Assembly: GCF_023703465.1 (NCBI RefSeq)
Contig: NZ_JAMQGP010000004.1
Coordinates: 62,001 to 126,000, forward strand
Length of the DNA: 64,000 nucleotides
Direction: 5' to 3'
Origin: Echinimonas agarilytica
GTDB lineage: Bacteria > Pseudomonadota > Gammaproteobacteria > Enterobacterales > Neiellaceae
The position numbers and the translations under genes are program-made. Below the pieces are notes generated by a model that was not told the DNA's origin, ran no database searches, and saw nothing but the letters and a program-made list of their open reading frames with translations. Positions 26,813-35,084 of the stretch are shown here, one piece after another. Position 1 is the first letter of the stretch. Each line of letters opens with the position of its first letter.

Positions 26813-27877
26813 TTAATGGCCGGAGGGAAGAAATGTATCGGCTGAGATTTCGGACATGGCAGCTCCCGCGAGAAAACATTGCTTTTTCATTTTGCGAACG
26901 AAGCTATCTGCACCACAGAGGAATACGCGGTAGCCTTTGCAGTCCGGCAATAGATTTTTGCTGTACTGGTAGATGTCACCTTCGTTGAGCTGGTAACGGT
27001 CGATCTCACTAAAAGCCGAATCTGCGTGCGTTGTATTCAGCCATTCGTATGCGCCTTGTTGTACCACATAATGCACATGCAGCTGCGGGTATTGGGTGAC
27101 AAGCGCTTTCAATTCATCCATTAAATACAACTGTTTGGCATCTTTCGCGCCAACGAACAAATGAATGGGCGCAAGATGCTCATGATTCATAAGAGCATCT
27201 CTAACGATGCCATAAAGCGGCGCAAGACCTGTGCCCATGCCCGCGAGCAATAGCGGCTGTTCAGGCGAGTCGGCTGTGTAAAAACAAGCTCCGATTGGCC
27301 CTTCTACAGATAACGGCACACCGATCTGCATTTCATCATAAGCCCATTGGCTAAACTTTCCGCCTTCAATTCGCTTAATGTGAAGCTCAATAAAGTCATC
27401 AATTTGAGGCGTGCTCGCCAATGAGTAGCTGCGGCTTACCGCGCCATTTTTGAACACATTAACGAATTGTCCGCTTTTATAGGGCAATTGAGCATTGAGC
27501 CGAACACGGACAACTTGCTCATTCATCTTGGATATTTCAACCACTTCCGCCACTGTTTGCGGCAGCGCCTGAGCCGCACTCTCGATGGTCATAGATTCAG
27601 ATGGAATGCAGCTGCAACTCAAAAATTGATTGAGTTCTTTTTGCGCTGCATTAAGCCCAACCTGTGCGGCAGATGGAATTGAGCCTTCGCTGCACGTCAT
27701 CAAACATGACTGGCAAGCTCCGGCGCGGCACCCATGTCGCACTGAATGCCCAGCATCAAGCAAGGCATCCAGTACCAATTGATTTTCCTCCAGAGGTATG
27801 GATTGACCATCAAAGGAAAGTATTTTGGCTTTGGGCGGCTTGGGTTTGCGCTTAAACAGTTTACTTATTGAGAACAT
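26813..27877 (-). CDS. 2Fe-2S ferredoxin / FAD / NAD(P) oxidoreductase
   Basis: 354 residues in three modules. A plant-type ferredoxin domain comes first (about 17-95; cysteines in CRAGACQSC and a fourth near FLSCSC). The FNR-type FAD domain has RSYSLAST and GGKFSQW. The NAD(P) domain has GMGTGLAPL and a late CGADSF. Such proteins pass electrons from NAD(P)H to an oxygenase or globin. The gene overlaps the truncated haemoglobin gene by 17 bases, so the pair may work as a two-piece flavohaemoglobin (NO dioxygenase), an inference. It is the last gene of the six-gene operon. Confidence 0.85.
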   Translation of the reverse strand: MFSISKLFKRKPKPPKAKILSFDGQSIPLEENQLVLDALLDAGHSVRHGCRAGACQSCLMTCSEGSIPSAAQVGLNAAQKELNQFLSCSCIPSESMTIESAAQALPQTVAEVVEISKMNEQVVRVRLNAQLPYKSGQFVNVFKNGAVSRSYSLASTPQIDDFIELHIKRIEGGKFSQWAYDEMQIGVPLSVEGPIGACFYTADSPEQPLLLAGMGTGLAPLYGIVRDALMNHEHLAPIHLFVGAKDAKQLYLMDELKALVTQYPQLHVHYVVQQGAYEWLNTTHADSAFSEIDRYQLNEGDIYQYSKNLLPDCKGYRVFLCGADSFVRKMKKQCFLAGAAMSEISADTFLPSGH

Positions 27878-28271
27878 CGTCTTTAACGCTTACTGCAATC
27901 GTCACCACACTATCAATATCTTCTTGGCCCACACCCAGCTCTTGCAAAGTTCCAACAAGACTTTCTGCTACTGCAGTAAAGTGTTCTTCCGTGAGATTCA
28001 TGTGCTTGTGAGCTTCGCGCATGTCTTTGCCTGAATAGTTATTCGGGCCACCAAAAGCCATGGTTAAAAATGCTTTTTGTTTCACGTGCTGTGCTTGCAT
28101 GTCAATCGTATCGAAGAAGTGACTAATGCGGTCATCGGCTAACACTTTGCGATAGAAAATATCAACAGCAGCGTCAATCGCAGCAGCGCCACCAAGCTTA
28201 TCGAATACGGTCATCGCTTTTTCTTCTACGGTGGCCGCTTGCGGTTCTTTTTTCTTAAATAATCCAAACAT
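27861..28271 (-). CDS. Group I truncated haemoglobin
   Basis: A 136-residue 2-on-2 globin. The B10 tyrosine is Y40 in DIFYRKVLAD, and the proximal F8 histidine is likely H88 in MREAHKHM. It has FAFGG-like AFGGPNNYSGKDM between helices E and F, and length and layout match group I (N) globins with a short 20-residue N-terminal extension (KKKEPQ). Group I globins scavenge NO or bind O2 and sulfide. AGGAG at seven bases supports the start. Tight linkage to an NAD(P)H reductase suggests enzymatic re-reduction. Confidence 0.9.
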   Translation of the reverse strand: MFGLFKKKEPQAATVEEKAMTVFDKLGGAAAIDAAVDIFYRKVLADDRISHFFDTIDMQAQHVKQKAFLTMAFGGPNNYSGKDMREAHKHMNLTEEHFTAVAESLVGTLQELGVGQEDIDSVVTIAVSVKDDVLNK

Positions 28272-28296
28272 AACTTGCTCCTAATGAATTCTATTT

Positions 28297-28623
28297 TTAC
28301 TGGACCTGCGACACCATGTATTCCACAGCCGCGGTTATTTCTTCTTTAGTGAGAGCGTCATTGCCGCCTTTCGCGGGCATCAGGCCATAGCCGTTACTGG
28401 CATGTTCAACCAATACTGGAATACCCTGCCCCAGCCGGGGCCCCCACATCTTTTTATTGCCAATAATGGGAGCGCCATTAATGCCTTGTGCATGACACAC
28501 TTTGCATGTCCCTTTGACGATTAACTCGCCTTGCGACGGCTCTGGCGGCTCTTCTGAACACGCACAAAGCCACAGTGTAAATGCGCTCACAATGATCGAT
28601 TTAGTCAATAGTCTAAGCTTCAT
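28297..28623 (-). CDS. Exported c-type cytochrome, c5/class I-like
   Basis: A protein of 108 residues with one heme motif, CKVCH. It has a signal peptide with a possible lipobox (LWLCAC), so it may be an outer-membrane or periplasmic lipoprotein. A methionine in GYGLMPAKGG is the likely sixth ligand. A TTG twelve bases upstream could extend it, but GAGG six bases before this ATG supports the choice. It lies between the Tll0287-like gene and the globin gene. It is likely an electron carrier between the membrane complex and a terminal acceptor. Confidence 0.85.
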   Translation of the reverse strand: MKLRLLTKSIIVSAFTLWLCACSEEPPEPSQGELIVKGTCKVCHAQGINGAPIIGNKKMWGPRLGQGIPVLVEHASNGYGLMPAKGGNDALTKEEITAAVEYMVSQVQ

Positions 28624-28688
28624 AATGAACCTCAACTGACCGCTGAGCCTTGATGCTCAGCGGCTTTGTTACAGGGGGAGTGCATTCG

Positions 28689-29264
28689 TTACATCGGAAC
28701 GCGGATCACAACACCCCCCATCACTTCACCCACTTTAAAATCGGTGCGAGGTGAGTCTTTGTGTTCGTTGTGGCAGATTGTGCATGCATCTGATACCGCA
28801 ACATCGGGGTAAACAGCCGTGAAATACGTCACGTCACCGAGTTGCTCGGTACCGTAGAAGTTTTCGCCAGGATTCGCTGCAATGTACTCAAGTCCTTCTT
28901 TTTCCACTGGGCTCTTCGGTGCATTTTGACTGTTGATTGGCCAGATAGATTGTAGAGAGTAAGTGAAGTCATCTGTCATTTCAGAGACGGCTTCGGCACC
29001 AGCACGGAACATTTGTGCAGGCAATAATGCGCCATTGTCGTACTCTTTCCAGTGCTCATCAGGCTTAATAGCACCGGCACCAGCTGGACCTAAGCGCTTG
29101 ATAATAAGCTTGGTGTAGTTGGTACGGTCAGCTTTCATGACTGCAAACAACGAATCGGTATAGATCTTAGGTTCGATACCTGCGGCTTTTTCTTCTCCAC
29201 AGCCAACCAGCGTTGCCGCTGCAGCTGCTGCCAATGCGGATACTGCAATTACTTTTTTCATCAT
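28689..29264 (-). CDS. Tll0287-like (DUF3365) one-heme lipoprotein
   Basis: 191 residues; signal peptide MMKKVIAVSALAAAAAATLVGC with the final C as lipobox cysteine. The mature part resembles the Tll0287/DUF3365 periplasmic sensor fold and carries a single CTICHNEH c-heme motif near its C-terminus, as in that family. Such domains bind heme and are thought to sense redox or gases. An upstream ATG would add 27 residues, but the GGCAGAGAG site fits this start. It is the third gene of the operon. Confidence 0.85.
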   Translation of the reverse strand: MMKKVIAVSALAAAAAATLVGCGEEKAAGIEPKIYTDSLFAVMKADRTNYTKLIIKRLGPAGAGAIKPDEHWKEYDNGALLPAQMFRAGAEAVSEMTDDFTYSLQSIWPINSQNAPKSPVEKEGLEYIAANPGENFYGTEQLGDVTYFTAVYPDVAVSDACTICHNEHKDSPRTDFKVGEVMGGVVIRVPM

Positions 29265-29317
29265 CTCTCTGCCCTTTGAAGTTACATTTTTTTGAGTTTT
29301 ATCCATTGGAGCAACTG

Positions 29318-30655
29318 CTATTTTTTTTGTCGTTTCAGTGCCCAATCGATGGATTCAATGTGCCGGCCAGGCTTACCAGAAAAGTTATTTCTGATTAAAT
29401 TTGGATCCGCGAGTGCATCAATGGAAAACTCCAACGAGTGACATTGCATGCACACCGGACGAATCATTTTTTCATTTGGTCTTAAGTAGTAATTTTGATT
29501 ATGTTCAACATGAGTAATCACTTCGCCGCGTTGCTTTTTAGATACTCGAGGCAAGTGACATGTGGCGCACGTGACCGCCTGCTCTACTGGCAGTTCAGCC
29601 TGCGCGCTTTGAAGCCACAATTCGCCATGAGGAGACTGCTTAAATGCGGTTGAATGGTCGTCTTGGTGGCACGTTAAACAAGCATCAACCGATGCAAATT
29701 GGGTGTCATATTCATGGGGTTTATGGCAACTGTTGCAACCTTGCTCAACATGCGCATTTAGCGGATCGAAGGTTAAGTCAGATGACGATTGACTCGCCGA
29801 CATTGGCGAAAGCTCTGCCGCCACTTTATTCGACAAGCGCATACCGTGCTTGCCTGAACTCCAGCCATCAAATTCTTGTTCGTGGCAAGACGCACATGAT
29901 TCAATGCCAGGTTTTTCAATCCATTCAGACTCCTCATTCCCAGCATGGCAACCGGTGCAACTAATGCCCGCATTGGCGTGTGCGGTGCCTTGCCAATGTT
30001 CAACCACATCTGGGTGCTCGGCCATTTTCACCGCTTCTTGCTGAGGTTTAATCGCAACATCTCGGTTGGCTTTCAAAGAGGCATGGTTTCGTAATGCAAC
30101 CTGAGGTAAATCAGTCAACCACGATTTATTGGCATTGTCGGTCAGGAAGCTTTCAAACAAGGCGCGGTTATCATGGAAGTTATGACAACCGGCACTGGCG
30201 CAGCTATCAAACGCTAAGTCTTTATGGCTTTCACGTTCATCACCCACTTCTTTATGGCAATGCCAACAATAATCATCAGGCAGTGTTACGCCCATCTCGC
30301 GTGTTTGTTCGGCTTGGTGTTCGGTGTGACAGCTGACGCAATAGCGCGCATCGATAATTTCGAGGCGATAAGCTTCACGCGGATCGATAAATTTCTTTTT
30401 CGGATGAGAGTCGTGCGCATCTTCAAGCTCTTCGGCATGGCAATTTACGCACGCATCTTGAAGTACTTCTTCACCACCAAAGGCATCGGTATGGCAACTG
30501 TCGCAAGCAAGTTCAATTTGAAAGTGACCGTGGCTTGCTTGCCCAATGAGCAAGTCAGATTTATCTTCACTCGCTAAAAGCACGTAGCCGTAATACCCGC
30601 CTATCGCAACGGTGAGCAAAATCCACAAAGGCCAAATTAATTTCTTAAACGTCAT
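29318..30655 (-). CDS. Membrane-anchored multiheme cytochrome c, 11 heme motifs
   Basis: 445 residues. One N-terminal membrane segment (LIWPLWILLTVAIGGYYGYV) anchors a periplasmic domain. Ten CxxCH motifs are visible (CDSCH, CVNCH, CVSCH, CWHCH, CTGCH, CASCH, CNSCH, CLTCH, CATCH, CMQCH) plus one expanded CASAGCH motif. The ATG overlaps the stop of the oxidoreductase gene by one base. Such anchored multiheme proteins usually pass electrons from the membrane pool into the periplasm. It does not match NrfA (no CxxCK) or the NapC/NrfH size class. Confidence 0.88.
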   Translation of the reverse strand: MTFKKLIWPLWILLTVAIGGYYGYVLLASEDKSDLLIGQASHGHFQIELACDSCHTDAFGGEEVLQDACVNCHAEELEDAHDSHPKKKFIDPREAYRLEIIDARYCVSCHTEHQAEQTREMGVTLPDDYCWHCHKEVGDERESHKDLAFDSCASAGCHNFHDNRALFESFLTDNANKSWLTDLPQVALRNHASLKANRDVAIKPQQEAVKMAEHPDVVEHWQGTAHANAGISCTGCHAGNEESEWIEKPGIESCASCHEQEFDGWSSGKHGMRLSNKVAAELSPMSASQSSSDLTFDPLNAHVEQGCNSCHKPHEYDTQFASVDACLTCHQDDHSTAFKQSPHGELWLQSAQAELPVEQAVTCATCHLPRVSKKQRGEVITHVEHNQNYYLRPNEKMIRPVCMQCHSLEFSIDALADPNLIRNNFSGKPGRHIESIDWALKRQKK

Positions 30656-32685
30656 CAGAAGTAATACACCGTTAAAATATGAATGCTCAACAAAATTGGC
30701 AGAGGCCACGCCACCAGCGTATGGATCCACGACCAAAACTTACGCATTGAAATAGCTTTTGCGGGTGAAAACTTATGACTATTCGCGACCACGATTCCGG
30801 CAAGCGCTCCGCAACCTAAAACAGCGAGAAAATCCACCATTAACCAACGATTTAAATTGTCTCCAAGATGAAACCCCGTGTGCACCAACAACATGCCTGC
30901 GCACGTTGCTCCTAAGACGCCATGCAACAAACGCCAATAGCTAAACTGCCCCATTTGGGTCCACCCCATGCGCTTGCGAAGCGACATCAGTAGCCCAATG
31001 ACTGACAAACCAAGCAATGTAAATCCAGTGACTTGCTTCCAAAATTTGTCGTTCCAAATGTCTTCAAACCAAGGTTGCTGCTGAACTGAATCTGAAACGG
31101 ATAAGCCCGGAATGAATAGCATCAAACTGGCAAACATAACGGCCAAGACACTCATCAATGCCATGGGCAACCAGCCCTTTTCTTTTTGAGGCTCTGCATG
31201 GCTGCCTGTGAGTTGGGCTAATAAAGGTTTGCACGAACCACATACGGTGCCCGCATTGGTCGTCAGTTGAAGGCTTTCCACCGATGTTGCACCTTGCTCC
31301 ACAGCCGCCACTAATTCGCCCTGACTGATATTGTTGCACTGGCATACAATTGCGCTTTGAGGCCATGCTTGAACATTATCGGTATCGCTTTCAGACCAAA
31401 GTTTGCCGCCTAAGCGGAACCACATTAATTGCATGAATGAAAACGAACGCTGCTGCTTAAATGCCTCTTGAATACGTCGAGCTTCGGGCCATTCGCCCAA
31501 TCCCACAGCTCCAATTAAGCGGCCTTTGTAAATCACTAATTTGCGATAAATACCATTTGATTTATTGTGATAAGTGACAACACTCTGATAGGGCCGCGAT
31601 GGCAAATCTGCGACTTCTCCCATGCTGCAAACTTGCTCGCCTACCACTTTCAATCGGCTCACTTCCAAAGAGCCTTGATAACGGGCTTGTCCGCCAGTGA
31701 TCACATCAGCAGCAATTGCAGCCTGTTCAAACCCGGGGCTGACGAGACCATAGGTGAAGCCGTTATGTTCACAACACTCACCAATGGCATAGATGTCTTT
31801 GCGTGAGGTTTGCAGCTGATCGTCCACAACAATGGCGCGTGCCACTCGAATATTGGCTTGCAGCCCTAAATCAACATTGGGAGAGATTCCTGTGCACAAT
31901 AAAACCGTGTCACACTCGAGAGTGTCGCCATTTCTCATGACAACACCGGTCACTCGATTGTCGCGGCCTTCAATAACACGCACGCCAGACTCGGTGACCA
32001 CCTCAATGCCGAGCGCTTCGACTTTATCTCGGAGTAGTTTTGCCGATGGCTCATCGAGCTGTCGATTCATCAGACGAGAGGCTTGCTGAATAAGAGTGAC
32101 TTTAGTATTGAATTTGAGCATTCCTCGGGCTGCTTCAAGCCCAAGTAAGCCACCGCCCACCACAACCACATGGCGCGCTCTTGAGATTCGTGCCGAGAGT
32201 GACTCGGTATCTTTTAAATTTCGAAAGGTGTAAACGCCCTGCTGCTTAACGCCAGGAATGTTCGGTACATGCGGCCTAGAGCCGGTTGCAATCACAAGCT
32301 GGTCGTACTCATACCCCTGACCTAAATTATCAGTGATTCGTTTTTCACTGGGCGCAACGTGGGTAATTGTGGCGGTGAGAATACGAAATTTCTTGTACGT
32401 TTCTTCATCTGGCAGAGCTGTTTGAATATCATGATATGTCGCATCGCCTGCTAAAAGAGCAGAGAGCAACACTCGGTTGTAAGGCGCGTAAGGCTCATTT
32501 CCGAATAAAGTGACCTGCGCGTTAGGTTCTCTTTTCAATAATTCATGTGCAAAACGCACACCTGCGGGGCCACTTCCAATCACCAAAACGCGTCGACTTT
32601 TAGCCGCTTCAATCGGGTCATAGATCCCAACTGAATTTGCTGAATCGTCATTGCACACGTTTGAAGGTAAAACGACCTCTGACAT
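30655..32685 (-). CDS. NirB-like FAD/NAD oxidoreductase with BFD domain and b-type membrane tail
   Basis: 676 residues in three parts. Residues about 25-400 are a pyridine nucleotide-disulfide oxidoreductase (FAD motif GSGPAGVRFAHELL, NAD motif GGGLLGLEAARG), as in the first half of NirB. A BFD-type [2Fe-2S] domain follows near 445-500 (CQCNN, then CGSC). The last 170 residues carry about five membrane segments with several histidines (LLHG, VHTGFH, WIHT, SIHIL) that could bind heme b. The siroheme/4Fe-4S nitrite reductase half of NirB is absent, so it is not a nitrite reductase. It likely feeds NAD(P)H electrons to the multiheme cytochrome encoded next. Confidence 0.85.
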   Translation of the reverse strand: MSEVVLPSNVCNDDSANSVGIYDPIEAAKSRRVLVIGSGPAGVRFAHELLKREPNAQVTLFGNEPYAPYNRVLLSALLAGDATYHDIQTALPDEETYKKFRILTATITHVAPSEKRITDNLGQGYEYDQLVIATGSRPHVPNIPGVKQQGVYTFRNLKDTESLSARISRARHVVVVGGGLLGLEAARGMLKFNTKVTLIQQASRLMNRQLDEPSAKLLRDKVEALGIEVVTESGVRVIEGRDNRVTGVVMRNGDTLECDTVLLCTGISPNVDLGLQANIRVARAIVVDDQLQTSRKDIYAIGECCEHNGFTYGLVSPGFEQAAIAADVITGGQARYQGSLEVSRLKVVGEQVCSMGEVADLPSRPYQSVVTYHNKSNGIYRKLVIYKGRLIGAVGLGEWPEARRIQEAFKQQRSFSFMQLMWFRLGGKLWSESDTDNVQAWPQSAIVCQCNNISQGELVAAVEQGATSVESLQLTTNAGTVCGSCKPLLAQLTGSHAEPQKEKGWLPMALMSVLAVMFASLMLFIPGLSVSDSVQQQPWFEDIWNDKFWKQVTGFTLLGLSVIGLLMSLRKRMGWTQMGQFSYWRLLHGVLGATCAGMLLVHTGFHLGDNLNRWLMVDFLAVLGCGALAGIVVANSHKFSPAKAISMRKFWSWIHTLVAWPLPILLSIHILTVYYF

Positions 32686-32784
32686 GAACCTACTCGCTGA
32701 CTACTTGATCACAATGAGTGAGTAAATGCAGCGATTATGCCAATTCTGGTAAAAATCGCCGTAAGCAAGAAGGCATAAGGCTTA

Positions 32785-32867
32785 CGCCCTAAATAGCAGA
32801 TTCTTAGGTTGCGCCCTATAAATGCATAAAAAATACAACAATTGGGCATTTGACCTATTTTTGGGCA
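32785..32867. promoter_or_regulatory. Paired direct repeats upstream of the redox operon
   Basis: CGCCCTA occurs at 32785 and 32812 (27 bases apart) and TTGGGCA at 32842 and 32861 (19 bases apart); the two share a GGGC/GCCC core. They lie 100-180 bases upstream of the operon start and could bind its regulator. No clear FNR, NsrR or CRP site was found. Confidence 0.3.
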
Positions 32868-32933
32868 AAGAGATCTTTAATATTTTGTTAAATGCTTTAT
32901 TAAATACCAAGTTAACACTTCTCTGTAGCGCAT

Positions 32934-32957
32934 AAAAAAACCCCAACAAATTGGGGC
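32934..32957 (-). terminator. Terminator of ohr
   Basis: Reading the minus strand, CCCCAA pairs with TTGGGG around TTTG and is followed by seven T. It lies 25 bases after the ohr stop. Confidence 0.9.
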
Positions 32958-32981
32958 TTTCAATAACGATGGATTAAATGC

Positions 32982-33407
32982 CTATGACTGAAGTACTAAT
33001 TCGACATTCACATTGCCACGTGTTGCATTTGAATAAGGGCACACCTCGTGAGCTTTAGCAATCAGGGCTTGGGCTTCTGCGTTGTCCATTCCTGGCAGTG
33101 AAATGTTCAGCACGACATCAATCCCAAATCCAACTTTTTCAGTGAGTGCACCAATGCCCACCACACCGGTAATGTTTAACCCTGTCGGCAGTACGATATT
33201 TTCTTGGCCTGCCACAAATTGCATTGCACCAATAAAGCAAGCTGAATAACCCGCAGCAAACATTTGCTCGGGATTCGTGCCTTCTCCGCCTGCGCCACCT
33301 AGCTCTTTTGGCGTTGATAGCTTTACGTTGAGTTTATTGTCTGAAGACGTTGCCGTGCCTTCACGGCCGCCAGTTGCAGTAGCCTGACCTGTGTAAATGA
33401 TTTCCAT
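32982..33407 (-). CDS. ohr: Organic hydroperoxide resistance protein (Ohr/OsmC family)
   Basis: A 141-residue thiol peroxidase. The two redox cysteines are C57 in GYSACFIGAM and C123 in EVCPYSNATRGN, and the TPEQMFAAGYSAC segment is characteristic. It reduces organic hydroperoxides to alcohols with lipoylated partners. No ohrR regulator is adjacent. An AAGGAAAT ribosome-binding site precedes the ATG. It is transcribed divergently from trhO. Confidence 0.93.
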   Translation of the reverse strand: MEIIYTGQATATGGREGTATSSDNKLNVKLSTPKELGGAGGEGTNPEQMFAAGYSACFIGAMQFVAGQENIVLPTGLNITGVVGIGALTEKVGFGIDVVLNISLPGMDNAEAQALIAKAHEVCPYSNATRGNVNVELVLQS

Positions 33408-33526
33408 ACTTAATTTCCTTTTGGGTTAAACGTCTCAAGATAAACGTCACTCGTGACAAGAGCGAAAAACAATATCGCACCGCTGGTCATTGCACAAACC
33501 CTAATCACTGCACTCTCCCTAAGCCT

Positions 33527-33586
33527 AAAGGAGGTACCTGAGTGTCTCGAATGTCGATTTGGGTCATCGTCACGTACGAAAAATAG
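33527..33586 (+). other. Possible leader mini-ORF before trhO
   Basis: AAAGGAGGT at 33527-33535 is a perfect anti-Shine-Dalgarno match, seven bases before a GTG at 33542 that opens a 14-codon frame (VSRMSIWVIVTYEK). A TATAAT at 33611-33616 lies downstream of it, so trhO may start from a promoter after the mini-ORF. Whether it is translated or only chance is unclear. Confidence 0.3.
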
Positions 33587-33672
33587 GAATGATTTTGATT
33601 TCAACTTCGCTATAATCGTCGGCCAATTTTTGCTCCGGATTTACGATTCGGGCGGCAACAAGAGTAGTCAAT

Positions 33673-34677
33673 ATGTCTAAGATAGTCGTATGCGCCATGT
33701 ATAAATTTGTGCGCTTGGAAAATTTCGAAGAGTTACGTCAGCCATTGCAGCAGGTGATGGAAGACAATGGTGTTCGCGGTACTTTGTTAATTGCACTGGA
33801 AGGGGTCAATGGCACTGTAGCTGGCACGCGAGAAGGCATTGATGCCCTACTCGCTTGGTTTGAGCTCGATGGCCGACTTGCCGGGATTTCTTTCAAAGAA
33901 AGCTTTGATGATGAAATGCCATTCTATCGCACCAAAGTGAAGCTCAAAAAAGAGATTGTCACCATGGGTGTGGAAGGCATTGACCCCCGCAAAGTTGTGG
34001 GCACCTACGTCAAACCCAAAGACTGGAATGAATTGATTTCAGATCCCGATGTGGTTGTGGTTGATACGCGTAATGATTACGAAGTTCAAATTGGCACTTT
34101 TGAGGGAGCCATCAACCCAAATACGGAAACGTTCCGAGAATTCCCAAAATACGTTGCCGATAACCTCGATCCTAAAAAGCACAAAAAAGTCGCTATGTTC
34201 TGTACTGGCGGCATCCGCTGCGAAAAATCAACAGCCTATATGAAAGAGCAAGGCTTTGATGAGGTGTATCACCTCGAAGGCGGTATTTTAAAGTATTTAG
34301 AAGAAGTGCCAGAAGAACACACCAAGTGGCAGGGTGAATGCTTTGTGTTTGATAATCGCGTTGCTGTTGATCATCAATTAAAGAAAGGAAACTACGACCA
34401 ATGCCACGCCTGTCGTTTGCCGATTACCGAGCAAGAAAAACTTTCTGAAAAATATATTAAAGGCGTATCGTGCCCTCATTGCTACGACAAGATGAGCGAT
34501 GAACAGCGTAGCCGTTTCTTGGAACGAGAGCGTCAAGTTCAACTCGCTAAACAGCGCGGTGAAGACCATATCGGCAAAGATGCAACCGAACTTTTGAAGC
34601 AGAAGCAAACTGAGAAAAAACAACGCAAAGAGGCCGCCCGTCAAGCTTCTCTCAGACAAAACAAATCGAAGTCTTAA
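33673..34677 (+). CDS. trhO: tRNA uridine(34) hydroxylase TrhO (rhodanese family)
   Basis: A 334-residue protein of the YceA/TrhO family. An N-terminal acylphosphatase-like domain ([16 protein letters not shown]) is followed by a rhodanese domain with active-site loop [10 protein letters not shown], then a zinc-like CHAC/CPHC pair and a basic Lys/Gln-rich tail. It hydroxylates U34 to ho5U, the first step of cmo5U in tRNA wobble modification. The ATG follows a Thr/Gln-rich frame with no strong site. It is monocistronic and ends at a strong terminator. Confidence 0.92.
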   Translation: MSKIVVCAMYKFVRLENFEELRQPLQQVMEDNGVRGTLLIALEGVNGTVAGTREGIDALLAWFELDGRLAGISFKESFDDEMPFYRTKVKLKKEIVTMGVEGIDPRKVVGTYVKPKDWNELISDPDVVVVDTRNDYEVQIGTFEGAINPNTETFREFPKYVADNLDPKKHKKVAMFCTGGIRCEKSTAYMKEQGFDEVYHLEGGILKYLEEVPEEHTKWQGECFVFDNRVAVDHQLKKGNYDQCHACRLPITEQEKLSEKYIKGVSCPHCYDKMSDEQRSRFLERERQVQLAKQRGEDHIGKDATELLKQKQTEKKQRKEAARQASLRQNKSKS

Positions 34678-34692
34678 AGCCTATTCACACAA

Positions 34693-34721
34693 AAAAGGCA
34701 ATGCTGCATGCATTGCCTTTT
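34693..34721. terminator. Bidirectional terminator between trhO and hopJ
   Basis: AAAAGGCAATGC pairs with GCATTGCCTTTT around TGCAT, serving both convergent genes. Confidence 0.9.
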
Positions 34722-34739
34722 CATCTAAATGATTCAAAG

Positions 34740-35084
34740 CTATCGAGCGCTTAATGCCTCTCCCAAAAATTCAATCCCTTCCCAACCTTGAGCGATAAAA
34801 TTCCGAATGTTTTGATGATCTGTACCGTCAGGTGTATCGCGGACCGATCGGTAATGTTCGCCAAACAGTGCCAGCGTTTGATCCGCAGTCAGTTGAAACA
34901 TCTCAGCAAATGCAAATAGCTTGCATGAACCGGAGTTTTCACCCGCTTTGTTATCGGCATTACCATTTTTGAACGCTGTTGGCGTAAACGTATAGTTGCC
35001 GTCAATCACAGCCAAGGTCGTGGCAAAATCAATGGAATCTGGAGACTCAGATGTAGAGTGAATAAGAGCATCGATTGAAATCAT
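34740..35084 (-). CDS. HopJ-family protein
   Basis: A 114-residue protein matching the HopJ family (DFATTLAVIDGNYTFTPTAFKNG, the GENSGSCKLFAFA motif and LTADQTLALFGEHYRSV). Despite the name from a Pseudomonas type III effector screen, homologs are widespread in free-living marine bacteria with no secretion system, and the function is unknown. No type III secretion genes are nearby. It sits behind a strong bidirectional terminator and upstream of a long non-coding stretch. Confidence 0.85.
   Translation of the reverse strand: MISIDALIHSTSESPDSIDFATTLAVIDGNYTFTPTAFKNGNADNKAGENSGSCKLFAFAEMFQLTADQTLALFGEHYRSVRDTPDGTDHQNIRNFIAQGWEGIEFLGEALSAR

Noticed and set aside
26664-26879. 71-codon minus-strand frame beside the REP-like hairpin
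   Set aside because: No ribosome-binding site or family; it overlaps the end of the reductase gene.
30655-32685. Assimilatory nitrite reductase NirB
   Set aside because: The siroheme/4Fe-4S half is missing and is replaced by membrane segments; no NirD gene follows.
32701-32720. FNR-like site TTGATCACAATGAG before the redox operon
   Set aside because: Only one half matches and it lies too close to the start codon to be a normal activator site.
34740-35084. Type III secretion effector
   Set aside because: HopJ-family proteins are common in non-pathogens and no secretion genes are nearby.
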